Positions 19,315 to 29,019 of a DNA stretch of 64,000 nucleotides are shown piece after piece (position 1 is the first letter of the stretch; each line of letters begins with the position of its first letter). Location of the stretch: NCBI GenBank assembly GCA_024275955.1, contig JAJRYD010000031.1:2501-66500 (forward strand), read 5' to 3'. A program made the position numbers and the translations under genes. Source of the DNA: Nitrospirota bacterium. Its GTDB lineage: Bacteria > Nitrospinota_A > UBA7883 > JACRGQ01. The notes under the pieces were generated by a model. That model had not been told where the DNA came from, ran no database searches, and saw only the letters and a program-made list of their open reading frames with translations.

Positions 19315-20013
19315 ATGGAGTGGATGAAAGCTGAAGGAAACTCATATGAAGAAGCGGTAAACGTACTGCTTGTATCTTTGGGCGCAGACCGATCCGAGCT
19401 TGAAATAGAAGAAATGGGAGAGAAGAAAAAACTATTCGGCTTTGGCAAGAAAGCTTATTGCGTAAGAGGCAGGCTTAAAGAGGAGTCGTTTGACGCTGGA
19501 GACAGCGATGTTTCGCTAGAATCGCTTTCAAGCGAAATAGCGAAAATCGGCGGCGGAGATGTTTCTGATTCCTCAAAGGAAAGCGGTGAGTTTCTTAAAA
19601 AAATCCTTAACGGTATCGGGGTGTCCGGCGCGGAAGTGAAGGTTGACGAACGTTCCGATATTACCGTTTTTGATATCGAAAGCAGTGCCGGAGGCCTTGT
19701 GATAGGGCGTAAAGGTGAAACTCTAGAAGCACTTCAAACTATACTGGAAATCCACGCGACGCGCAAAAAAGGCTCTCGTGCCAATGTTATGGTAGATACG
19801 GAGAATTATCGCAAAAGGCAAGATGAAAAAATAAAACAGCTTGTTGTCAGTTTCTCTAACGAAGCGATTGAGAAGCAAAAGAAGGTAAAGCTAAAGCCGA
19901 TGCCGTCTTCAGAAAGGAAAGCGGTACACGCGCTATTGCAGGACAACCCGAAAGTTGAAACCCAGAGCGAAGGGCGTGGAGAAAACCGCAGGGTAGTTAT
20001 AATACCTGTTTGA
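19315..20013 (+). CDS. jag: RNA-binding protein Jag/KhpB
   Basis: A 232-residue protein with three parts. The Jag-N domain (residues 1-52: [17 protein letters not shown] and [11 protein letters not shown]) is followed by an acidic linker. A KH domain at about 115-165 contains [19 protein letters not shown], and an R3H domain lies at about 175-232 ([15 protein letters not shown]). It is translated directly after yidC. Known Jag/KhpB proteins bind many RNAs and affect cell elongation or division. The usual mnmE downstream is replaced by gatB. Confidence 0.93.
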   Translation: MEWMKAEGNSYEEAVNVLLVSLGADRSELEIEEMGEKKKLFGFGKKAYCVRGRLKEESFDAGDSDVSLESLSSEIAKIGGGDVSDSSKESGEFLKKILNGIGVSGAEVKVDERSDITVFDIESSAGGLVIGRKGETLEALQTILEIHATRKKGSRANVMVDTENYRKRQDEKIKQLVVSFSNEAIEKQKKVKLKPMPSSERKAVHALLQDNPKVETQSEGRGENRRVVIIPV

Positions 20014-20023
20014 TGATGTGCCT

Positions 20024-21463
20024 ATGAAGTATGAAACAGTTATAGGGCTGGAGGTGCATGCCCAGCTTAATACAAAATCCAAGATTTTTTGTTCTTGTTC
20101 AACTACGTTCGGCGCGGAGCCTAATGCCAACACCTGCCCGATATGTCTTGGGATGCCTGGCGTACTGCCGGTGTTCAATAAAAGAGTTGTCGAAAAGGCG
20201 GTCGAGGCGGCGATTGCTACCAACTGCGAGGTGGCCGAGGTCTCCCACTGGGCCAGGAAAAACTATTTTTATCCCGACCTCCCAAAAGGGTACCAGATAT
20301 CCCAGCTCGAATTTCCACTGGCGCTAAACGGCTGGCTGGAGATAGTGGTAGATGGCAAGCCTAAAAAAATCCGCCTCAACCGTATCCATATGGAAGAGGA
20401 TGCCGGAAAGTCTATTCATGGTGAGAACTTTAATCACCCAAATAAAAGCTATGTAGATCTCAACCGCACAGGCGTGCCTCTTATAGAGATAGTAAGCGAG
20501 CCTGATATAAGCTCCTCTAAAGAGGCTAAGCTTTATCTGGAAAAGCTTAAAAGCATTCTCGAGTATCTTGAGGTTAGCGATTGCAATATGGAGGAAGGCT
20601 CGCTGAGGGCCGACGCTAACATATCTATTCGGCCTGTCGGCCAAAAGGAACTCGGCGCTAAGGTAGAGATAAAAAACATGAACTCGTTTCGCTACCTGCA
20701 ACAGGCTGTCGATTACGAAGTAGAAAGACAGGCCGAACTGCTGGGTGAAGGCGGCAGGGTGTTGATGGAAACAAGACTATTTGACCCCAAAAAGGGGATA
20801 ACACTTCCGATGAGGAGCAAGGAAGAGGCTAACGACTACCGCTACTTTCCATGCCCGGACCTTGTGCCGCTTGTAGTAAGCGGTAAATGGAGAGACGAGA
20901 TAAAATCGAAACTGCCGGAACTGCCGGACCCCAAACGCTAAAGATTCGTATCCGATTACGGCATTCCTCTTTACGACGCGGAGGTGCTTACCGCCGACAA
21001 AAATGTGGCGGAATATTTCGAATCGGCCATAACAAATGGGGCAGACCCGAAGTCGGCATCTAACTGGATAATGACCGCGGTAATGCGGATGTTGAAAGAT
21101 AGGAACTTGGGCATAACGGAGTCGCCCGTAACCGCCGCAATGCTCGCCGAGATGCTAAAGCTGGTTGCGGATGGAACAATATCGGGCAAGATAGCCAAAA
21201 CCGTTTTTGCCGAAATGGAAAAAACAGGCAAAGAGCCAAAAGTGATAGTAGAGGAAAAAGGGCTGGTACAGATTGCCGACGAAGGGGCTATAGAAAAGTT
21301 CGTCGACGACGCGATAAATGCCAACCTACGGCAGGTAGAGCAGTATAAAGGCGGCAAAGCCTCACTGCTTGGCTTTTTCGTTGGTCAGGTAATGAAGGCA
21401 TCCTCCGGCAAGGCCAACCCTGCCGTTGTAAATAAGCTAATAAAGCAAAAACTCGGCCAATAG
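20024..21463 (+). pseudogene. gatB: Asp/Glu-tRNA amidotransferase subunit B, interrupted by an in-frame TAA
   Basis: The frame encodes GatB throughout: [15 protein letters not shown], then [12 protein letters not shown], the [12 protein letters not shown] block, a helical middle, and a C-terminal YqeY-like tail ending in VVNKLIKQKLGQ. One stop codon (TAA, 20939-20941) interrupts it after PDPKR; reading resumes in the same frame with RFVSDYGIPLYDAEVL. Relatives have a charged residue here, often Glu, so a single G-to-T change of GAA would explain it. A GTG at 20984 could restart translation of the tail but has no clear ribosome-binding site. GatB transfers ammonia-derived amide to Glu-tRNA(Gln)/Asp-tRNA(Asn). 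gatA and gatC are not in the window. Sequencing error, real nonsense mutation or readthrough cannot be separated here. Confidence 0.88.
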
Positions 21464-21557
21464 CAGGCCTTGTCTTACCCGATACCATATAGTAAAGTTG
21501 CCTCTTGGACACTGAAAATCTTTACAACTAGCTAAACCGCAACCTAGGATACTACAG

Positions 21558-22997
21558 ATGAAGACAAAGATTCTTTTTGCCATTTCGCTTTTGCTGTTTT
21601 CCGCGTCTCTTATTATGGTTTCCCCTGAGTTTCTTTTTGCGCCAGGCAAGCTCCATGTCAAACATCAAAAAGTTGGGAAATGCTCCACATGCCACGAACC
21701 TTTCACTAAACCGACCGGAGATACCTGCACATCTGAAGGCTGTCACGATTCTGCTTTTTGGGGAAAGTATAAAGGGCTTAGCACCGGGCATCTTGAAAAA
21801 AGCGGTTGTATTAAATGTCACACAGAGCATAAAGGCATTGACGGGCCTATAGCGCCGGAAAACTATCACCGAAATGTTCCGCCAGGCAGTAACTGTCTTG
21901 AGTGTCACAGGCTCGGCAATATCCATTCGCCTGTAAAAAACAGAGACTGCAAGTCCTGTCACGGTATGGAGAAGTGGCGGCCGGCCAAGTTCGACCATTC
22001 GCGGACAGCCGATGGACAGCTTTGCGAGTCGTGCCACAAACTGCCGCAAAAACATATAAAAAGTACGAGCGGCTGTAAAAGCTGTCATTCCACAGAAAAC
22101 TGGAAGGTAAAAAAGAAGGTAGACCATGCTCTTTTGAATAGCAGTGATAACTGTACAAATTGTCACAAGCTTGAGCGCAAACATTTTAAAACCGATAAGA
22201 ACTGCGGCGGTTGCCACCTCCTCGACAAGTGGAAACCGGCAAAGCTGGATCATAAACTTATAAGAAAAGAGGACGACTGCAACTCCTGCCACAAAATAGA
22301 TGAAAAACATTTCCCGACTAAAATAAGCTGTGCCGATTGTCACCTGCTCGACAAATGGAAGCCGACTACTTTTAGCCATAAACTTGTGGAAGGGGAGCCG
22401 TGTAGCGTCTGCCACAAGTTTGACCATAAAAAGGTAAAGGAAACCGATACATGTATCGCCTGTCATAAGCTGGACGAAAAACAGCTAAAAGGAAAAAAAC
22501 ATATCAAGACAGAAAAGAACTGCGGCGACTGCCACACCATAACAAAATGGAAACCGGCAAAGATAGATCATAAGCTTATAAAGACGACAGACAGTTGTGT
22601 CGGTTGTCATAAGCTTGAGCGGAAGCATTTCAAAACCGAGAAGAACTGCGGTGACTGTCATACGCCGGATAGATGGAAGCCATCAACGTTTAAACACCGC
22701 TTCCCTATAAACCACGGAAGCAGAAGAGGGAACGATTGCAAAACCTGTCACCCCGAGTCGCTCAAAAAGTATGATTGCTATTCCGGCTGTCACGAACATA
22801 CGGTGATGAATGTCAGACGCGAACATCTGGAAGAGGGGATCTTTAGGCTGTCCGACTGCGTGAAGTGCCACCCTACAGGAAGAGAACATGAAAATAGGCG
22901 TGGAGGCTCTCGCAGAGGGTACGATGGAAGAGACAAAGACAAAGACAAAGACAAAGACAAAGACAAAGACAAGGATAAAGACAAAGATGACGACTAA
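21558..22997 (+). CDS. Secreted multiheme cytochrome c, 17-19 heme sites
   Basis: A 479-residue protein with a signal-anchor N-terminus (MKTKILFAISLLLFSASLIM). I count 17 canonical CxxCH heme-binding motifs, plus one CxxxxCH (CTSEGCH) and one CxxxCH (CYSGCH). The middle is made of about 35-45 residue repeats built on CxxCHKLERKHF, KTEKNCGDCH, and WKPAKLDHKL, each giving two hemes; the spare His residues suit bis-His ligation. The C-terminus is an Asp-Lys repeat tail (nine DK units then DDD). It probably conducts electrons in the periplasm. The next gene, a membrane cytochrome b, starts 11 bp later and is the likely partner. Confidence 0.93.
   Translation: MKTKILFAISLLLFSASLIMVSPEFLFAPGKLHVKHQKVGKCSTCHEPFTKPTGDTCTSEGCHDSAFWGKYKGLSTGHLEKSGCIKCHTEHKGIDGPIAPENYHRNVPPGSNCLECHRLGNIHSPVKNRDCKSCHGMEKWRPAKFDHSRTADGQLCESCHKLPQKHIKSTSGCKSCHSTENWKVKKKVDHALLNSSDNCTNCHKLERKHFKTDKNCGGCHLLDKWKPAKLDHKLIRKEDDCNSCHKIDEKHFPTKISCADCHLLDKWKPTTFSHKLVEGEPCSVCHKFDHKKVKETDTCIACHKLDEKQLKGKKHIKTEKNCGDCHTITKWKPAKIDHKLIKTTDSCVGCHKLERKHFKTEKNCGDCHTPDRWKPSTFKHRFPINHGSRRGNDCKTCHPESLKKYDCYSGCHEHTVMNVRREHLEEGIFRLSDCVKCHPTGREHENRRGGSRRGYDGRDKDKDKDKDKDKDKDKDKDDD
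22932..22985 (+). repeat. GACAAA hexanucleotide microsatellite
   Basis: Six perfect GACAAA units (22932-22967) are followed by three degenerate ones (gacaag, gataaa, gacaaa), all inside the cytochrome gene and encoding nine Asp-Lys pairs. Changes in unit number would keep the reading frame, so length variation would alter only the charged tail. Confidence 0.95.
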
Positions 22998-23007
22998 GGA
23001 GGTTTGA

Positions 23008-23610
23008 ATGGGGCTGACTCCGACAGCTAAAGTGTTTGGGCGGGTGGCGATACTTGCATCGCTTATCACAATCATTACGGTTATCTCCGTATTGACCGAG
23101 ATATTTATCGACAGTCTTACCGTCCAGACGAGGGAGCTGAGGCATCTTTTTAAACATTCGTTCGGCAACGTCGGCACCTTGATGATTTTCCTTTCGCTCG
23201 CGGGCTACATGATAAAAAAAAGGTGGAGGCCTTTCCCAGGCAAGCTGAAAGACTACCTTTATCTGCATCAGTCGTTCGCCGCCATAGCAGGGGTTCTGAT
23301 AGCTGTACATTCGGGGGCGCATTTCAAGGCTGGCGTTCCGGTGTTAACCTCGGTTTTTATGGTCATCTGCGTTGTTAGCGGTTTTATGGGACGGTTTGTT
23401 TACTTAAAAGCAAAAAAAGATATAGCGGCCCGCAAGGTAGAACTTGCCGACGCAGGAATAGAGAGCGAAGAGGTCGAAGAAAAACTGGCGATAGCGACAG
23501 CTGCCGCAAGTTCGCTCTCAAACTGGCGCAAGTTCCACCAGCCGGCATCAGCGGTACTGGTTCTCCTCATAATCGTTCATGTAGTATCTGCCCTCTTCTT
23601 CGGCGGCTAA
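23008..23610 (+). CDS. Membrane cytochrome b-like subunit
   Basis: A 200-residue protein preceded by a strong ribosome-binding site (aaggagg). There are four hydrophobic helices (about residues 10-32, 50-68, 84-100 and 110-130 with a further one at 178-198). Histidines in membrane positions (LFKHSFG, YLHQSF, AVHSGAHF, KFHQPAS, IVHVVSALFF) suit bis-His b-heme binding as in ferric-reductase-like or b561-type subunits. It follows the multiheme cytochrome gene directly. A role in passing electrons between the quinone pool and the multiheme cytochrome is inferred from this pairing. Confidence 0.75.
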   Translation: MGLTPTAKVFGRVAILASLITIITVISVLTEIFIDSLTVQTRELRHLFKHSFGNVGTLMIFLSLAGYMIKKRWRPFPGKLKDYLYLHQSFAAIAGVLIAVHSGAHFKAGVPVLTSVFMVICVVSGFMGRFVYLKAKKDIAARKVELADAGIESEEVEEKLAIATAAASSLSNWRKFHQPASAVLVLLIIVHVVSALFFGG

Positions 23611-23663
23611 CCCACTGCGTGGGAGGCGGCTCTCACAGGTCGCCACGCAGTGCATGGCACCTG

Positions 23664-24515
23664 CTAGGTGGTGGCAGATTTGTAGGCGGTAAGCGTGTTT
23701 ACCATCAGCATAGCGATAGTCATAGGTCCAACGCCGCCCGGTACCGGCGTTATGTAGCTTGCTACATCTTTTACGTTTTCAAAGTCTGCATCGCCGCAAA
23801 GTCCGTTGTCGGTACGGTTTATGCCGACATCAATGACGACCGCTCCGTCCTTTACCATATCTTTTGTAACGAACTTTGGTTTACCTATGGCGGCGACTAT
23901 TATGTCGCCTCGTCTGCAAATCTCTTTTAGCCCTCTTGTGCGCGAATGGCAGATGGTAACGGTACAGCTTTCGTGAAGAAGCATGGTAGCTACAGGCTTA
24001 CCGACTATGTTTGAGCGTCCGAGGATGATTACCTTTTTGCCGGAGAGTTCTATGCCGGTTCTTTTAAGCATTTCTACTATGCCTGCCGGCGTGCATGGCC
24101 GAAGGCCAGGCGTGTTTGCCACTAGCCGTCCGACGTTTACAGGGTGAAACCCGTCTACATCTTTTGTCGGGCTTATCTTTTCCAGCACTACATGTTCGTG
24201 CAGTTTTCCCGGTAGCGGTAGCTGTACAAGGATGCCGTCTATATCGGGGTCGTTATTTAATTTATCAATAAGGGTTATCAGCTCTTTTTCTGATATCTTT
24301 TCGTCGAGTATATGTTCAATGGAGGTTATGCCGGTTTTGTGGCACGCTTTCTTTTTGTTGTTTACATATATTTCCGACGCTGGGTCTTTTCCTGCCAGCA
24401 CTACGGCAAGCACTGGCGCTCTTTTGCCAGAGGCGACTATTTTTGCCACTTCTTCTTTCACTTCACCGCGAATCGCTTTCGATATAGCTTTGCCGCTTAT
24501 AAGTTCTCCAGCCAT
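23664..24515 (-). CDS. folD: Methylenetetrahydrofolate dehydrogenase/cyclohydrolase FolD
   Basis: A 283-residue bifunctional enzyme. KDPASEIYVNNKKKACHKTG contains the catalytic Lys and Tyr, DGILVQLPLP the substrate site, ILGRSNIVGKP the NADP-binding loop, and PGGVGPMTIAMLMVNT the C-terminal signature. It oxidises 5,10-methylene-THF and hydrolyses the methenyl product to 10-formyl-THF. An agagga site precedes the ATG. It is downstream of gmk and yicC on the same strand. Confidence 0.97.
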   Translation of the reverse strand: MAGELISGKAISKAIRGEVKEEVAKIVASGKRAPVLAVVLAGKDPASEIYVNNKKKACHKTGITSIEHILDEKISEKELITLIDKLNNDPDIDGILVQLPLPGKLHEHVVLEKISPTKDVDGFHPVNVGRLVANTPGLRPCTPAGIVEMLKRTGIELSGKKVIILGRSNIVGKPVATMLLHESCTVTICHSRTRGLKEICRRGDIIVAAIGKPKFVTKDMVKDGAVVIDVGINRTDNGLCGDADFENVKDVASYITPVPGGVGPMTIAMLMVNTLTAYKSATT

Positions 24516-24562
24516 TTTTCCTCTTCTTGCGTTAAGCGGACGTTTGCTCCGCCCTTTTGTTT

Positions 24563-25144
24563 TTATTGCCGTTTCATTCTTTCAGAGAAGATTATATCTT
24601 CCACCTCTTTTTTCGCATCATCCAATATGTCGTTAACCACAACATAGTCGTATTCACTCTTTCGCTCAATCTCTTTTTTTGCTTCTAGAAGTCTTTTTTT
24701 TACGGTAGCGCCGCATTCGTCGCCCCTGCCGCAAAGCCGCCGTTCCAGTTCTTCCATCGAAGGAGGCACAATGAATATGGAGACTTGGTCGACATCTTTT
24801 CCCCGTATTACTTCCGCTCCTTGCACGTCTATTACAAGGAGAATATCTTTTCCCTTTTCTTTTGCTTCCAGTAAAGGCTTGAGTGCCGTTCCGTAGCAGT
24901 TTTCATGCACGCAGGCATGTTCTAAAAAGGCGTTTTCTTCAGACATTTTATCGAAAGCGGCCTTATCTATAAAATTGTAGTCGATGCCGTTGGTTTCCTT
25001 TGCGCGTCTCGGCCGTGTAGTGTAGGAAACCGACCTTGTTATGTTGGGGATGTTCTTTACGATATGTTCCGCGATGGTAGTTTTTCCGGTACCAGACGGC
25101 GCGGAGAGTATAAGGAGCATCCCTTTTCCTGAGTCAGTCAGCAT
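24563..25144 (-). CDS. gmk: Guanylate kinase
   Basis: A 193-residue enzyme with P-loop LILSAPSGTGKTTI near the N-terminus, the GMP-binding SVSYTTRPRRAKETNGIDY, and the ENAFLEHACVHENCYGT segment. DILLVIDVQGAEVI and the C-terminal SEYDYVVVNDILDDA also match. It phosphorylates GMP to GDP. The gene follows yicC, a gene order common in bacteria. Confidence 0.97.
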   Translation of the reverse strand: MLTDSGKGMLLILSAPSGTGKTTIAEHIVKNIPNITRSVSYTTRPRRAKETNGIDYNFIDKAAFDKMSEENAFLEHACVHENCYGTALKPLLEAKEKGKDILLVIDVQGAEVIRGKDVDQVSIFIVPPSMEELERRLCGRGDECGATVKKRLLEAKKEIERKSEYDYVVVNDILDDAKKEVEDIIFSERMKRQ

Positions 25145-25158
25145 CTTTTATCCTTGTG

Positions 25159-26037
25159 CTACTCTATGTTAGCCGCCTGCTCCCTGATTTTTTCCATGTT
25201 GCTTTTCATTTCTACCACTTCGCTGTTTATGCCAAAGATATTGCTTTTGGAGCCTATGGTGTTTACCTCGCGGTTCATCTCCTGAACCATAAATTCCATT
25301 TTACGGCCGGCCACGCCCCCAACTGTAAGGAGCTTTCTCGCCTGCTTTATATGGCTCTCAAGCCTAGTCGCCTCCTCGGCTATATCGGAACGGTCGGCCA
25401 TTATAGCCGCCTCGGTCAGCACTCTTTGTTCGTCCACGTCTACATCGGCAAACATCTCGACAATCTTTGCCCTCACCTTGTTTGCTATCTCTTTGCCTTC
25501 TCTATCTCTTGTCTTTAGTATTTTTGCCGTACTATCTTCTATCCCTTTAAGACGGCTAAGGATGTCGTCTTTAAGGTTTTCCCCTTCGGCTTTGCGCATC
25601 TCAAGCAGCATGTCGAGCGCTTTGTCCAAAGTTTCTGTTATAAGCGTTATCCGTTCTTCCCTGTTATCTTCCGGCTCTTCGTACTTGAAAATATCTTTAA
25701 GGGAAAGGAGCGTGAGCAGGTCTACCTCTCCGTAAACAGGGTGTTTATCGGTAATGCTTTTTGCGGCGGCTAGATACTGTTTTATCATCTCATCATCTGC
25801 CACAAGGTGTCGTTTTCCGTTTTCGGCATCGTTAAGCGAGATTGATATTTCTATAGACCCTCTGGCGAGCCTTTGGGAAGCTGTATCTTTTATAGCTTTT
25901 TCAAGGACAAAATCTTTGGAGCCGATTCTTGTATTTATATCGAGGAACCTGTGGTTCACGGAGCGTATTTCCACGACGCACTTCCTCTCTGCGTTCTCCG
26001 TTTCGGCACGGGCGTAGCCGGTCATACTGCTTATCAT
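25159..26037 (-). CDS. yicC: YicC-family endoribonuclease
   Basis: I choose ATG 26037 (MISSMTGYARAE) since aggag lies 5 nt upstream; the TTG just before it is inside the spacer. The 292-residue protein starts with the invariant SSMTGYARAE, has EIRSVNHRFLDINTRIG, and ends in EMNREVNTIGSKSN and VVEMKSNMEKIREQAANIE, all YicC/DUF1732 hallmarks. Known YicC proteins form a hexameric clamp that cleaves RNA. A TATACT box on the minus strand (26071-26076) may be its -10 element but has no good -35. Confidence 0.95.
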   Translation of the reverse strand: MISSMTGYARAETENAERKCVVEIRSVNHRFLDINTRIGSKDFVLEKAIKDTASQRLARGSIEISISLNDAENGKRHLVADDEMIKQYLAAAKSITDKHPVYGEVDLLTLLSLKDIFKYEEPEDNREERITLITETLDKALDMLLEMRKAEGENLKDDILSRLKGIEDSTAKILKTRDREGKEIANKVRAKIVEMFADVDVDEQRVLTEAAIMADRSDIAEEATRLESHIKQARKLLTVGGVAGRKMEFMVQEMNREVNTIGSKSNIFGINSEVVEMKSNMEKIREQAANIE

Positions 26038-26252
26038 CAAAGCTCCTAAAAATCGGTCAATGTTCGGGTAAGTATAGTCGAAATAAAAGCGGTTTGCGAT
26101 AGCTAGGAGCGGTTATCCGGCCGGTAATCGCGCGAATCGGGAAACTTTACATAAAATCCACCTTTTGAAAAAAGGAGCGGTTTTAAAACCTGCGAATCAA
26201 GCATTTATCCCGCATTGTCTACGCGCGGTTCCTGATGTACACTATCCCGCTT

Positions 26253-29009
26253 ATGGATTACAAAGATACGCTCAACCTGCCAGAGACTTCGTTCCCTATG
26301 AAGGCGGGGCTTAATAAGCTGGAACCGCGTCTTTTGGACGAATGGAAGGGCCTTTACGCCGAAATACGAAAGTCAAGAGACGGCGCGCCGAAATATGTTC
26401 TTCACGACGGCCCGCCATACGCCAACGGCGACATTCATATGGGCCACGCGATGAACAAGATACTAAAAGATATGATAGTTAAGATAAAGACTATGCAAGG
26501 CTTCGACGCTCCGTATGTCCCGGGGTGGGATTGTCATGGCTTGCCGATAGAGCTACAGGTTGATAAAAAGCTTGGAAAGAAAAAAAACGAGATAACAAAA
26601 AAGGAAAAGCGTCAGCTTTGCCGCGACTACGCGCGGGAGTTTGTGGATAAACAGAGAGATTCATTTATACGGCTTGGGATTTTTGGCGAGTGGGACAACC
26701 CGTACCTGACGATGAACTACAGGTACGAAGCCGACACTGTGCGGGAGCTTGCGAAGTTTATGGACAACGGCTCACTTTATCAGGGGCTAAAGCCTGTCCA
26801 TTGGTGTACGTCGTGCCAGACAGCTTTGGCGGAGGCCGAGGTAGATTACGAAGATCATAAATCGCCATCCATATATGTAAAGTTTACGCTTGGGCTGGGC
26901 GAGGCCGAAAAGCTTGGGCTTCCACCGGATAAGGAAAGCTCGGTTATCATCTGGACTACGACGCCGTGGACAATCCCCGCTAACCGCGCGGTCTGTGTTC
27001 ACCCCGGGTTCGAGTATTCGGCTATCGAGTACGATGGCGGTATCGTAATCGTCGCTTTGGAACTTGCCGAGAGCGTTATTAAAGCTATCGGCGGCGAAGA
27101 GGTTGTCGAGGTCAAGCGGTTCAAAGGTGAACAGCTCGAAAATATAAGAACAAAGCATCCGCTTTACGACAGGGTATCGCCTGTTATTCTAGGCCTTCAT
27201 GTAACGCTGGAGCAAGGCACAGGTGTTGTCCATACAGCGCCAGGGCATGGTGCCGACGATTATAATGTAGGCCTTAAATATGGCTTAGAGGTTTTTAACC
27301 CTGTTTTATCTAACGGGAAGTATGTTGACGACCTAGAGTTTTTCGGCGGCCTTAAAGTGCCGGCCGCCAATAGCGAGGTGATAGAAAAGCTTACCGAGTT
27401 TGGGCGTTTGCTAAGCTCTAAAACTGTTACCCATTCGTATCCGCACTGCTGGCGTTGTAAAAAACCGATAATATTTCGCGCAACTGCCCAGTGGTTTATC
27501 AGCATGAAAAAAAACGACCTTAGGGAAAACGCTCTTAAGAGCATAAAGAAGGTTGAGTGGGTGCCGTCTTGGGGACGCGAGCGGATACACGGCATGGTGG
27601 AGAACCGGCCCGACTGGTGCGTGTCGCGCCAACGGTCGTGGGGCGTTCCTATTACCACACTGTTTTGTAAAAAGTGCGAAGCGCCGCTTATTAGCGGCGA
27701 TGTTGCCAGAAAAGCGGCGGATAAAATGGACAAGCTTGGCGCCGACGCATGGTTCGACCTTGATGTAGCCGATTTTTTGCCGGATGGCATTAAATGCGGG
27801 GAATGCGGTTCTGCCGAATTTGAAAAAGAAAACGATATACTCGACGTATGGTTCGATTCCGGCGTTAGCCACGAGCTGGTGCTTAATAGCTATAGCGGTC
27901 TTGCTTCACCGGCAGATCTTTACCTTGAAGGTAGCGACCAGCATAGAGGCTGGTTTCAATCTTCTTTGCTGGAATCTGTCGGCACCGGCAAAGGGGCTCC
28001 TTACAAAGCTGTGCTTACGCATGGTTACGCTGTAGATAAAGACGGCAAGAAGATGTCGAAATCTGTCGGCAATGTTATCTCTCCCAAAAAGGTTATCGAC
28101 CGATACGGCGCGGAGGTTTTGAGGCTTTGGATATCGTCGGAGAACTATCAGGAAGAGGTAAGAATATCGGAAGAGATTCTAAAAAGAATCTCGGAGGCGT
28201 ATAGGAAAATAAGAAATACTTTTCGCTTTATGATAGGCAACATATACGATTTTGATGAAAAAACCGACAGGGTGCCTTTTGAAGAGATGGAAGAGATAGA
28301 CCGCTTTATTCTCGACAGGGCGCACGCCTTGCAGGATAAAGTGCTAAGAGCGTTTGACAGGTACGAGTATCATTATTTTTATCATTCCTTCTACAGCTTT
28401 TGCGTTGTCGATTTAAGCTCCTTTTATTTTGATATTATAAAAGACCGCATATATACCTACCCAAAGAAGTCCAAAGGCAGAAGGGCGGCGCAGACGGCGC
28501 TTTACGACCTTTGCCGGCAGATGGTGCGGCTTATCTCCCCTGTCCTTAGTTTTACGGCAGAAGAGATATGGCAAAACATTCCCGATTACAGGCAAGGCTC
28601 ATCCGTGCATACCGAGCAGTTTGCCGATAGCTCGTCGTTTAAAACCGATGATGCTCTAAGAGATGCTTGGGAGTATCTATGGGATATCCGCAAAGATGTG
28701 TTAAAACTTCTTGAAGATAAAAGGCGTGATAAAGAGATAGGCCATTCTCTTGACGCTAAGGTTTTTCTTGAGGTGAGCGAATCCGACTTTGGCAAGCTTG
28801 AGCTATATAAAAAGGAGCTTCCATTTATATTTATAGTTTCGCAGGTGGAGCTTATAAAAGGCGGTTCCGGAGATGAGATAAAAATTTCTGTCGCCAAGGC
28901 GGACGGACAGAAATGCGAGAGATGCTGGAACTACAACACCGATGTAGGTGAAAATAGTGAGCACCCCAACGTATGCGGCAGATGCGTTTCTCATTTGGCG
29001 CAAGGCTGA
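26253..29009 (+). CDS. ileS: Isoleucyl-tRNA synthetase
   Basis: The frame is open from 26235; I prefer ATG 26253, since [17 protein letters not shown] matches normal IleRS starts. The 918-residue class I enzyme has the HIGH-type motif [10 protein letters not shown], the editing CP1 domain ([13 protein letters not shown]), [12 protein letters not shown] and a tRNA-anticodon domain. It ends in a zinc-finger tail with two Cys pairs (CERCWNY and CGRCVSH). It charges tRNA-Ile and edits valine. No T-box leader is visible upstream. lspA begins 11 nt after its stop. Confidence 0.96.
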   Translation: MDYKDTLNLPETSFPMKAGLNKLEPRLLDEWKGLYAEIRKSRDGAPKYVLHDGPPYANGDIHMGHAMNKILKDMIVKIKTMQGFDAPYVPGWDCHGLPIELQVDKKLGKKKNEITKKEKRQLCRDYAREFVDKQRDSFIRLGIFGEWDNPYLTMNYRYEADTVRELAKFMDNGSLYQGLKPVHWCTSCQTALAEAEVDYEDHKSPSIYVKFTLGLGEAEKLGLPPDKESSVIIWTTTPWTIPANRAVCVHPGFEYSAIEYDGGIVIVALELAESVIKAIGGEEVVEVKRFKGEQLENIRTKHPLYDRVSPVILGLHVTLEQGTGVVHTAPGHGADDYNVGLKYGLEVFNPVLSNGKYVDDLEFFGGLKVPAANSEVIEKLTEFGRLLSSKTVTHSYPHCWRCKKPIIFRATAQWFISMKKNDLRENALKSIKKVEWVPSWGRERIHGMVENRPDWCVSRQRSWGVPITTLFCKKCEAPLISGDVARKAADKMDKLGADAWFDLDVADFLPDGIKCGECGSAEFEKENDILDVWFDSGVSHELVLNSYSGLASPADLYLEGSDQHRGWFQSSLLESVGTGKGAPYKAVLTHGYAVDKDGKKMSKSVGNVISPKKVIDRYGAEVLRLWISSENYQEEVRISEEILKRISEAYRKIRNTFRFMIGNIYDFDEKTDRVPFEEMEEIDRFILDRAHALQDKVLRAFDRYEYHYFYHSFYSFCVVDLSSFYFDIIKDRIYTYPKKSKGRRAAQTALYDLCRQMVRLISPVLSFTAEEIWQNIPDYRQGSSVHTEQFADSSSFKTDDALRDAWEYLWDIRKDVLKLLEDKRRDKEIGHSLDAKVFLEVSESDFGKLELYKKELPFIFIVSQVELIKGGSGDEIKISVAKADGQKCERCWNYNTDVGENSEHPNVCGRCVSHLAQG

Positions 29010-29019
29010 TACAGAGAAG

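Noticed and set aside
16861-21463. Replication origin next to rpmH-rnpA
   Set aside because: No dnaA, dnaN or gyrB is present and I see no cluster of DnaA boxes. The ParA-type gene at 37 kb is in a chemotaxis operon, not a parAB locus.
22790-22984. Minus-strand ORF with long Ser-Leu repeats
   Set aside because: It is the complementary reading of the GACAAA microsatellite in the cytochrome gene.
26041-26252. T-box leader for ileS
   Set aside because: No conserved T-box sequence (agggtggnaccgcg) and no antiterminator-terminator pair visible before the gene.
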